Source: JBMOKU01 sp049324315
GTDB lineage: Bacteria > Bacillota > Clostridia > Peptostreptococcales > Thermotaleaceae
Length of the DNA: 24,716 nt
NCBI GenBank assembly: GCA_049324315.1
Contig: JBMOKU010000004.1
Location: 1-24,716 of the forward strand
Direction: 5' to 3'
This document shows, in pieces, positions 1-5,969 of the stretch. How positions within the stretch are numbered: position 1 is the first letter of the stretch; the number at the start of each line of letters is the position of its first letter. The position numbers and the translations under genes were made by a program. The notes beneath the pieces are model-generated. The model was not told the DNA's origin. It ran no database searches and worked only from the letters and a program-made list of their open reading frames with translations.

Positions 1-113
1 CGCTTAACATTACAAGTTACCCGGTAATGTCCAAGACTCGCTATGAGTGGTTTGCTAAACCTTTCTCAGCGGGGTTCCCACCCGCTATATGATACGCCCT
101 TCGCTTGGCGCAC
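1..113 (-). mobile_element. Probable group II intron, 5' end only (runs off left edge)
   Basis: Read on the minus strand, the segment begins GTGCGCC at 113, the usual 5' start of a bacterial group II intron. It continues with short helices (an AGCGGG/CCCGCT pair at about 69-86, an ATTAC/GTAAT pair nearer the edge) and a GCGAGTCTTGG stretch that I recall from domain I of clostridial and bacillar introns. The intron-encoded reverse transcriptase, if present, would lie beyond the left edge. The identification rests on pattern memory of domain I, not on a computed fold or a covariance-model hit. It could also be a fragmented copy. Confidence 0.55.
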
Positions 114-844
114 TACCTGTCCCCATGATTTGTCCCATGATTTTTTAGTTCTTCACGCTCTTTTTCCAATATATCAGCTAGAATATTAATTGCCTTTTTC
201 TTGGTTTCTATATTCGAATAAAAGAGATAGAACATTGAAGCAGCCGTGGATAGTTGTTCGAATACTTGATTAGGTATATCATCACCTTTATATGAAAGTT
301 GTTGCTTCAAGGTTTCATTTGGGACAACAAGGACAGCTTCCTTGCCCCACTAATCAGAAACTGTTATGAACTAGCTTTTGCAGAAATCCAGATTCTTTAC
401 TTGCTCTCCATTTTCACTACACATTCTACATGCTTTGAGGATACAAAAAGATGTCGTATCCCTCTGGTAGGACGGGGGTAAACTGAAACCATAGCCCGTA
501 ACAGGCAGAATTTTGCCGGATTAATGACTGCATTTTGCTTTACAACCAAGTAAATTGTAAGAAATAATACCTTCAAAAGCGCCTTGATCTCTTGAATGCT
601 TTATTCGATACAATTTTCATTGCGACTATATTTATCTACAGGGTATAGCTCTAAGACAAGTTTTTTTCAGAATGGCATCCATCAAGGCTTTTACCTTGTT
701 CCCGACATCCCACAAAGCGAGGTGCTTTGATTCGCCATAAGCCACTGTATATTTTATAATGTAAAATATTTTGTGTCCATTTTTGTTGTAATTGCGGTAG
801 TGTTGTGGTATTTCGTTGTTTATAAACATTTTTCAAATTGTTCA
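114..844. other. Gene-poor accessory stretch with short open fragments only
   Basis: I find no confident gene here. On the minus strand there is a short open frame at about 113-310 (TTG start) that runs into the intron boundary, and a 49-codon open fragment at 371-520 containing a Cys-x2-Cys pair (KACRMC). Two overlapping frames also lie at 632-863. None has a good ribosome binding site or a fold I recognise, and stops interrupt them between frames. This looks like decayed DNA, possibly remnants of a mobile element, between the intron and the PadR cassette. The pieces may also be chance open frames. Confidence 0.4.
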
Positions 845-893
845 TTGATTTTCTGTTCAACATATGTTACTATTAACACATGTTGAACAGAAA
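845..893 (+). promoter_or_regulatory. Promoter and palindromic operator of the PadR-hydrolase cassette
   Basis: A sigma-A-like promoter is visible: TTGATT at 845-850, a 17-base spacer, and TACTAT at 868-873. An inverted repeat overlies it, with arms at 850-869 and 874-893. The arms are 20 bases each with one mismatch, and the four-base centre CTAT falls inside the -10 box. The inner part holds ATGT at 864-867 and ACAT at 878-881, resembling the ATGT/ACAT half-sites known for PadR repressors, although the spacing is 10 rather than 8. A repressor bound here would cover the -10 box and start site, so autoregulation by the downstream PadR protein is the natural inference. Confidence 0.75.
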
Positions 894-903
894 GGAGATT
901 TCT

Positions 904-1827
904 ATGAACATTCAACACGCTATTTTAGGCTTACTCAGCTTCGAGCCTCTGACAGGCTATGATATGAAAAAGATTATGCAAAATTCCCCTCTTATCTATT
1001 GGTCGGGGAACAATAGCCAGATATATAAAGCTCTTGCCGAACTACAGGGGGAAGGCTTTGTTAACGCCAAGGTACTGTACGATGACGTTTCTCCGACTAA
1101 AAAGAGGTATTCTCTTACCGAGCGGGGACGGCGTGAACTTTCCGACCTGTCCAAGGCTTTCCCCGAACTGCCGGAATTAAGAAAGCCCTTTCTTCTACAG
1201 CTTGCATTTGGACGGGGTCTATCACGCCAAGAAATTGAAACCCTCTTGAACCAGTATGAGGGAGAACTTCGTGGAGTTCTGCTGATGGTTGACGACCGGG
1301 CGTTTCCGAGATCCGAAGCTAAGTTGGAAACCGTTATCCGTAATTTAACATTGGATAATATCCGGCAATTCTATGAAGCTGAGCTTTCATGGGTAGAAAG
1401 AGTACGTAGGGAAGCCCTACCGCTTGCTGAAAGCGAAGAAAATCCAACAAAACACGAGGTGAACACAATGGAATACACTACTACAAATAAAAACGGACAA
1501 ATTTATGTTACCGTCACCAACGGACAAATACAAACCGAGCATGACGGACTGGCTTTAGTATCTGCCTGCGCAGAACACGGAACGAACCTGCTTATGCTCC
1601 CCTCCGCTTGCCTGTCGGAAGACTTTCTACGCCTTTCCACCCGTGTGGCGGGGCTGGTGCTTCAAAAACTCGGAAACTACAATATCAAAGCAGTTGCCGT
1701 TTATGATGTGAATAACACTTCTGAACGATTCAAAGAATTTCTATCGGAGGCTAATCAAGGACAGACATTCCGTGTCTACGATAACTTTGAGGATGCGGAA
1801 AGCTGGTTGTTGGAAGGGAAAATGTGA
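904..1827 (+). CDS. PadR-family repressor fused to a DUF4180 domain
   Basis: This 307-residue protein has two parts. Residues 1 to about 85 are a PadR winged helix, with the typical opening ILGLLSFEPLTGYDMKK, a recognition region around SQIYKALAELQGEGFV and a wing with KKRYSLTERG. A PadR C-terminal helical dimerisation region follows, to about residue 180. Residues 189-307, beginning MEYTTTNKNGQIYVTV, match the DUF4180 family, whose function is unknown. The ATG at 904 is chosen because AAAGGAG sits 6-7 bases upstream; the in-frame ATG at 880 lies inside the operator. The stop overlaps the start of the hydrolase gene, so the two are translationally coupled. PadR proteins usually repress genes for handling toxic compounds or for efflux, so the likely role is ligand-responsive control of this cassette. 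The ligand cannot be told from sequence. Confidence 0.85.
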   Translation: MNIQHAILGLLSFEPLTGYDMKKIMQNSPLIYWSGNNSQIYKALAELQGEGFVNAKVLYDDVSPTKKRYSLTERGRRELSDLSKAFPELPELRKPFLLQLAFGRGLSRQEIETLLNQYEGELRGVLLMVDDRAFPRSEAKLETVIRNLTLDNIRQFYEAELSWVERVRREALPLAESEENPTKHEVNTMEYTTTNKNGQIYVTVTNGQIQTEHDGLALVSACAEHGTNLLMLPSACLSEDFLRLSTRVAGLVLQKLGNYNIKAVAVYDVNNTSERFKEFLSEANQGQTFRVYDNFEDAESWLLEGKM

Positions 1828-2693
1828 TGCGTACAATCTATAAATCCGAAGAAGGCAAACAAGCTGTTCTAAACGCCTATAAGAGCATCCTTGCCGCATG
1901 GCCTGTGCCGAACAAGCAGTACAAGGTGAAAACCACCTATGGTGACACCTTCGTCATAGAATCAGGCAGTCCAGAAAACCCGCCTTTGGTGCTGCTCCAC
2001 GGGAGTTTATCGAACTCTTTCAGTTGGTTTGGCGATGTTCCACTACTGAGCGAGCGATACCATGTGTTCGCTGTTGACTTAATCGGCGAGGCGGGCTTTT
2101 CTGATGAGAGTCGGCCACCTTATAAAAGCGGTGCTTATGAAAAGTGGATGGATGAAGTAATAGCCGAGCTTGGTTTGGAGCAATGCTCAATTGTCGGTCT
2201 TTCCCTTGGGGGTTGGATGGCATTGCGCTATGCGACCGTCCACCCTGAAAAGGTCAGCAATCTTGTTCTTCTTTGCCCAGGAGGGCTTGCGATGCAAAGG
2301 CGTGACTTCATGCTTAGAATGCTGTTTCAGAAAATACTTGCTCGTGGCAACAGGTCAAAGTCAGTTGGCGGAGTGCTTGGCATGAACGGAGGGAATCCAA
2401 AAAAAATGGATGTAATGCGCAAAGCTCTTGAATTCATCCTGTTAATTACAGAAAACGAGAAACCGCGTTATGCGACGCTCCCTGTATTCAGTGACGCCGA
2501 ACTCCAGAAACTTACAATGCCGATACTTGTCGTGTTCGGTGACAGCGATATTCTCCTGAACGCCGAAAAGAGCATTGAACGAATTAAGTGTCTCTCACCA
2601 AATGCCACAACCGTTGTTTTGCCCGGTGTAGGACACGCTGTTCTTGGGCAAGCGGAACGGGTGTTAGGCTTCCTTTCGGGTGACAAGTGTTAG
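1827..2693 (+). CDS. Alpha/beta-hydrolase fold protein
   Basis: The protein is a single-domain alpha/beta hydrolase of 288 residues, the normal size for the fold, and is cytoplasmic with no signal peptide. Numbered from the GTG at 1824, the oxyanion motif is LLHG near residue 60 and the nucleophile elbow is GLSLGG with Ser127. The acid is in FGDSD (Asp240 or Asp242) and the catalytic His271 lies in GVGHAVLG. The stop of the upstream gene and the ATG at 1827 share one base (TGATG); GTG at 1824 is an alternative start, and GGAAGGG just upstream serves either. The substrate is unknown. Control by a PadR-type repressor suggests action on a small aromatic ester or similar inducer, which is only an inference. 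A terminator follows at 2748-2785. Confidence 0.85.
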   Translation: MRTIYKSEEGKQAVLNAYKSILAAWPVPNKQYKVKTTYGDTFVIESGSPENPPLVLLHGSLSNSFSWFGDVPLLSERYHVFAVDLIGEAGFSDESRPPYKSGAYEKWMDEVIAELGLEQCSIVGLSLGGWMALRYATVHPEKVSNLVLLCPGGLAMQRRDFMLRMLFQKILARGNRSKSVGGVLGMNGGNPKKMDVMRKALEFILLITENEKPRYATLPVFSDAELQKLTMPILVVFGDSDILLNAEKSIERIKCLSPNATTVVLPGVGHAVLGQAERVLGFLSGDKC

Positions 2694-2747
2694 GTATTCA
2701 CATTCAAAGACGGCACTGAAATAAATGCTTAAGTATCGATAAACGAG

Positions 2748-2790
2748 AATCCCACAGGAGCGGTTCTGATTGCTCTCGTGGGATTTTGTG
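2748..2790 (+). terminator. Terminator after the hydrolase gene
   Basis: AATCCCAC at 2748-2755 pairs perfectly with GTGGGATT at 2778-2785, and an inner GAGC/GCTC pair extends the stem. A T-rich run (TTTTGTG) follows. It closes the PadR-hydrolase cassette. Confidence 0.7.
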
Positions 2791-2795
2791 TTTCT

Positions 2796-3185
2796 CATGG
2801 TTTTGTACCTGCACCCGCTCATCTTTACACCTCAATCCCATAAGTCATAAGCCTGTCTCTGCCCTCGTATAAGTTAAACTTACCGCACTCAGAAATAAAA
2901 TTCCAAGTCAGCTATGATTCTATACCTTTTCTGCTATATTTTTAAACTAAATCTATAAAACAGCTCCACTTTTATTGATAATAAAGAAGTTCTTTTCTGT
3001 TTCCGCAGACTTAAAACACATGATAACTTCCGTCTTGCAAACGCATGAACTCCTTGATTTCACTCACTATTTTCGCATAAGAAGACAGACCGTCCCCACA
3101 TGTGTGGTATGTGGAAACATATCTACAAAAAACCCCAGTTCTTTGTGGTACGCCTCATTTAGCATAATGCTAATTTAAGGTAATC
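2796..3185. other. Gene-free spacer between the cassette and ssrA
   Basis: No intact gene is seen in about 390 bases. The minus strand has a 28-codon open fragment at 2825-2911 ending MTYGIEV, which could be the tail of a decayed gene. A GACCGTCCCC motif with a nearby CCACATGTGTGG palindrome lies at about 3088-3107 and resembles the GGGGACGG repeat at the right end of the window. The plus-strand open frame at 2975-3178 lacks a credible ribosome binding site and looks like chance. Confidence 0.4.
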
Positions 3186-3211
3186 TAAAAACCACGACAT
3201 TTCTGTCGTGG
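3186..3211 (-). terminator. Terminator of ssrA
   Basis: CCACGACA at 3192-3199 and TGTCGTGG at 3204-3211 form a perfect 8-bp stem with a TTTC-side loop. On the minus strand it is followed by TTTTTA. It lies 8 bases beyond the tmRNA 3' end. Confidence 0.85.
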
Positions 3212-3218
3212 CTTTGAA

Positions 3219-3577
3219 TGGTGGAGGCGAGGGGAATCGAACCCCTGTCCGAAAGCACTTTACCAGCAGCTTCTCCGAGTGCAGTCATTGTTTTAGTTTC
3301 TCGTCTCTGGCAGCGCCCAATGACAGGCTTTGCCTTTGACCAGTCCCAATTTATCCGTGGTTGGGTCGAGACACCCCCAGCACAGTTCCCCACTTACATG
3401 ACGCCCTAGGCTATGCCGTGGGAAGCATAGGTAGGACGAGCAGCTATATTAAGCTGCTAAAGCGTAATTTTCGTTTGCGTTTATCTTTAATTCCCCAGTT
3501 TTTTAAGGCGGACCCCAAGGAAAAACCTCCACTCGCTACTCCTGACTCCATACCCCCGTCGAAACCTGTACGCCCCC
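3219..3577 (-). ncRNA. ssrA: Transfer-messenger RNA (tmRNA)
   Basis: This RNA of about 359 nt acts with SmpB to release stalled ribosomes and tag unfinished proteins. The tRNA-like ends are clear: the 5' GGGGGCG pairs with CGCCUCC before the encoded ACCA 3' end at 3219, and the T-arm reads GGGGAUUCGAACCCC-like on the minus strand. The tag frame runs from 3478 down to 3449: GCA AAC GAA AAT TAC GCT TTA GCA GCT TAA, giving ANENYALAA, a typical Firmicutes tag ending in ALAA. CCA is encoded. smpB lies 71 bases upstream on the same strand. The 3' end faces the accessory zone at 1-3218, consistent with the known use of ssrA 3' ends as integration sites. Confidence 0.96.
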
Positions 3578-3589
3578 ATGATATATGGT

Positions 3590-3608
3590 AAATGGTCTAA
3601 AACCATTT
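3590..3608. repeat. Small palindrome between smpB and ssrA
   Basis: AAATGGT at 3590-3596 and ACCATTT at 3602-3608 form a perfect 7-bp inverted repeat around CTAAA, centred about 22 bases upstream of the tmRNA 5' end. There is no T-run on the minus strand, so it is not a convincing terminator. It overlaps where the ssrA promoter should be and may be an operator or a chance hairpin. Confidence 0.4.
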
Positions 3609-3648
3609 GACACCTGTTTCGGGTTTTTAAAATCAGTAATATTTAGTT

Positions 3649-4116
3649 TTAATAATTCTTTTGTCTTTCTCTCATTTCTTTTTGTATACGGCGCTGAGCA
3701 TCCTTTTTCGCGATGTCATCTCGCTTGTCATACAGCTTTTTACCTTTTGCCACAGCCAGTTCCATCTTCACCAGTCCCCTAGCATTGATGTATAGTTTAA
3801 GGGGTATCAGGGTAAGACCTTTTTGTGTGGTATATCCCAAAAGCTTGCTGATCTCCCGCTTGTGAAGCAACAGCTTTCGTGTTCTGACTGGATCAACATT
3901 GAAAATATTACCCTTTTCATAGGGACTGATATGCATGTTATGAATCAGTATTTCACCGTTTTCTACTTCTGCATAGCTGTCTTTTAAATTGACACGGCCC
4001 ATTCTAATGGACTTCACTTCTGTACCGGTCAATACAATACCGGCTTCATAGGTCTCTTCTATAAAATAGTCATGCCATGCCTTTTTATTATTTGCAATTA
4101 CTTTTCCTTCTCCCAT
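3649..4116 (-). CDS. smpB: SsrA-binding protein SmpB
   Basis: SmpB binds the tRNA-like domain of tmRNA and delivers it to the empty A site of stalled ribosomes. The 155-residue protein shows the family order: KVIANNKKAWHDYFIEETYEAGIVLTGTEVKS at the start of the OB-fold, then GRVNLKDSYAEV, the conserved HKREI and GLTLIPLKLY stretches, and a basic C-terminal tail (GKKLYDKRDDIAKKDAQR onward) that enters the mRNA channel. The ATG at 4116 is chosen because it gives the usual N-terminus and has GGTG 8 bases upstream; an in-frame GTG at 4131 would add five residues. A strong promoter lies at 4166-4194. Position next to ssrA agrees with its role. Confidence 0.95.
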   Translation of the reverse strand: MGEGKVIANNKKAWHDYFIEETYEAGIVLTGTEVKSIRMGRVNLKDSYAEVENGEILIHNMHISPYEKGNIFNVDPVRTRKLLLHKREISKLLGYTTQKGLTLIPLKLYINARGLVKMELAVAKGKKLYDKRDDIAKKDAQRRIQKEMRERQKNY

Positions 4117-4165
4117 GCTTGTTACACCCACTTCAAAAGGTAATCTTATTCAAGGTCTAAGAGAC

Positions 4166-4194
4166 ATAATAGCATAGATCACTTATTATGTCAA
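4166..4194 (-). promoter_or_regulatory. Sigma-A promoter of smpB
   Basis: On the minus strand there is a consensus TTGACA (4189-4194), a 17-base spacer and TATTAT (4166-4171). Transcription would start near 4159, about 43 bases before the smpB ATG. The -35 hexamer contains the TGA stop of the upstream membrane-protein gene, so smpB is at least partly independent of it. Confidence 0.8.
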
Positions 4195-4880
4195 GCCGTT
4201 ACTTGGGCCATCACTAATTCTTTGATACTTTCTAATTGACCATATACCACGACCCTATCCCCTTGCTGAAAAATAAACTTACTATTGGGAAAATGGATGA
4301 AATGCGAACCCCTATCTACGTTAAGAACCTGTATATATTTTTGTTTTAGTCCCGAATCCTGTAGAGATAGGCCGATCAACTTGTTTCGCTCATCAATGAT
4401 AAATTCCGCTACACCAAACTCATCATTGAGTTTTAGTACTTCTTCTACTGTTCTATATTTCTTATTCTTCTCCATTTGCTTTAACAACTGAATTTCAATA
4501 AACCGCTCCAACCGATAGAGTACCCATTTATTTCGTGATAAAAAGAAAACGAATAAAAGGGCAGCACCAATAACAAATAGCATAAGTAGAATATTCTCAC
4601 GGCGAGCCATCATATTGATCACGCTGATAATGACACTGATCATGGTGGCTGTTCCTACATAACTGATGAGCATCAGGATTTTGGCAATTCGTCTGCGGGT
4701 AGGGTGTTGGGTGATCAGTTCGGCTTCATTGGTTGTAAAACCTGTACCGGTTATGATGGAGATCACCTGAAATCGGGCCTTTTCCATATCCAGCCCTGTT
4801 ATTTTTAAGGCGATGGCCAATATCTCTACAATAATCAGCAGAAACATGATGATCATGATTCCATAGAGTACGCTCAACAT
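4191..4880 (-). CDS. Membrane protein with TrkH-like pore segment and RCK_C (TrkA-C) domain
   Basis: The 229-residue protein has three likely membrane helices (about 5-27, 66-89 and 97-116) and a cytoplasmic RCK_C/TrkA-C domain (about 155-225) ending in the usual GDRVVVYG strand. Between helices 1 and 2, residues 36-60 read FQVISIITGTGFTTNEAELI. This closely follows the pore-loop pattern of TrkH/KtrB cation channels (a TxGF-T/S-T filter preceded by F-x-x-x-S). TrkH/KtrB have four such repeats on one chain, but here there is one, fused to the regulatory domain. It may therefore be a homo-oligomeric cation channel or a sensor. The RCK_C assignment is firm; the pore is inference. AAGGGGG lies just before the ATG at 4880. 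The stop overlaps the smpB promoter. Confidence 0.75.
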   Translation of the reverse strand: MLSVLYGIMIIMFLLIIVEILAIALKITGLDMEKARFQVISIITGTGFTTNEAELITQHPTRRRIAKILMLISYVGTATMISVIISVINMMARRENILLMLFVIGAALLFVFFLSRNKWVLYRLERFIEIQLLKQMEKNKKYRTVEEVLKLNDEFGVAEFIIDERNKLIGLSLQDSGLKQKYIQVLNVDRGSHFIHFPNSKFIFQQGDRVVVYGQLESIKELVMAQVTA

Positions 4881-4921
4881 CCATTCCCCCTTTATTCCGT
4901 TTATAGGTTTGCACTATTTGG

Positions 4922-4971
4922 CGGGTCGACGGGGACATCGACCCCTACATATGAAAATGCAGTTTATTATG
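4922..4971 (-). repeat. Dispersed hairpin repeat, copy C (divergent)
   Basis: The hairpin part (4922-4944) can be aligned base for base with copies A (14916-14981) and B (8965-9030), and the following CCTACA and GAAAATGCA are also shared. The stem is GGGTCGA against TCGACCC. Relative to copy B, two stem positions change as pairs (A-T to G-C and A-T to T-A). The downstream part is more diverged. The copy lies between the HAD gene and the RCK_C gene, in the same orientation as the others. Confidence 0.6.
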
Positions 4972-5021
4972 TAAGTGCCCGCTTATATTTCATATATACG
5001 CGATCTCCGAAAGAATAAAAC

Positions 5022-5843
5022 TTAAAAGAAAAACTTTTTTAATGCTTTTGCCACGCCACTTTCGTCATTTGTGTCTGTTACATAGTTTGCCTTCTGCTTT
5101 ACTTTATCCTCTGCATTTCCCATGGCTATGCCCATACCTGCGTATTCTAACATGCTGATGTCATTTTCGTTGTCACCGATACAAACAATCTCTTCTGGTT
5201 TTATTCCAAGAGATTCAGCCAGATTTTTCACTGCAGTGCCTTTTTTGACCCCTCTATTCATAACTTCCATATTGTTATACCACGATTTGCTGCATTCGAT
5301 ATTTCCGGCCTTGACCAGTTCTTCTCTCACTTCTTCCAACAAATCGGTATTCTCATCTATGACAAGGAATTTATATATCTTTTCTTCGGAATTCACTAAA
5401 AGTTCCTTGGCATCTTTAATCGTTTCGATTTTGATTCTGTCTTCTTCTTTCTGTGTCTTATTCCATTCTGAATACTTCAAAGACTTATTTTCCAGCTTTT
5501 CTGTATAAAATGTATCTTCTGAATAGAAATGAAAATATAGATTCTTTTTACGGCAGATATCTACGATCTTCAAACAGTCCTCCTTTGATAAAGGACTCTC
5601 ATAGACGTTTTCATTGTTTTTCAAATCTTTAACCAGAGCACCATTACACGCAATGATTGGTGTTACGATCCTCAAGTATTTTGCATACACTTTTGCTGAG
5701 GTAAAGATCCTCCCTGTTGCAACCGCAACATGTACGCCTTTTTCCTGCAGCGCCTCAAGTGTTTCCTTATTCTCATCGGAAACCTTTCCTTCACTATTCA
5801 AAAGTGTTCCATCCATATCACATACCACCAATTTGTAATCCAT
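5022..5843 (-). CDS. Cof-type HAD-IIB hydrolase (sugar/nucleotide phosphatase family)
   Basis: A 273-residue cytoplasmic HAD superfamily phosphatase of the Cof/YidA type. Motif I is DMDGTLL at 9-15, with nucleophile Asp9 and acid Asp11. Motif II is ATGR at 43-46, the motif III lysine is in RGVKKGTA (about 198-204), and motif IV is GDNENDISML at 223-232. The C2B cap lies between motifs II and III. Length and motif spacing are typical. Substrates in this family are phosphorylated sugars, FMN or similar, and sequence does not allow a choice. AAGGAGG lies 9 bases before the ATG. It sits between rnr and the RCK_C gene, and the rnr terminator upstream suggests its own promoter. Confidence 0.9.
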   Translation of the reverse strand: MDYKLVVCDMDGTLLNSEGKVSDENKETLEALQEKGVHVAVATGRIFTSAKVYAKYLRIVTPIIACNGALVKDLKNNENVYESPLSKEDCLKIVDICRKKNLYFHFYSEDTFYTEKLENKSLKYSEWNKTQKEEDRIKIETIKDAKELLVNSEEKIYKFLVIDENTDLLEEVREELVKAGNIECSKSWYNNMEVMNRGVKKGTAVKNLAESLGIKPEEIVCIGDNENDISMLEYAGMGIAMGNAEDKVKQKANYVTDTNDESGVAKALKKFFF

Positions 5844-5922
5844 CGGCTATCTCCTCCTTGTTCATATCCTATTATACACTAGTATTTCTTCCAGCTAAAG
5901 CATAAAAGCTTATTTTCATCGT

Positions 5923-5950
5923 AAAAGGCACACCTGATGATGTGCCTTTT
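5923..5950 (-). terminator. Terminator of rnr
   Basis: AAAAGGCACA at 5923-5932 and TGTGCCTTTT at 5941-5950 form a perfect 10-bp stem around an 8-base loop. On the minus strand the stem ends in TTTT. It lies 20 bases after the rnr stop. Confidence 0.85.
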
Positions 5951-5969
5951 ATCACAGCCATAGTCTTTA

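Noticed and set aside
632..863. Two overlapping minus-strand frames upstream of the padR operator
   Set aside because: They overlap each other in different frames, lack ribosome binding sites, and one starts inside the padR promoter; I recognise no family.
2975..3178. Plus-strand open frame of 67 codons before ssrA
   Set aside because: There is no usable ribosome binding site or recognisable fold, and it sits in a low-complexity AT-rich spacer.
3175..3591. Open frames on both strands across 3175-3591
   Set aside because: They coincide with the tmRNA gene, whose ends, tag frame and terminator are all clear.
5122..5508. 128-codon plus-strand frame opposite the HAD phosphatase gene
   Set aside because: The minus-strand gene has all four HAD motifs and a strong ribosome binding site; the opposite frame is Ser/Phe-rich shadow sequence.
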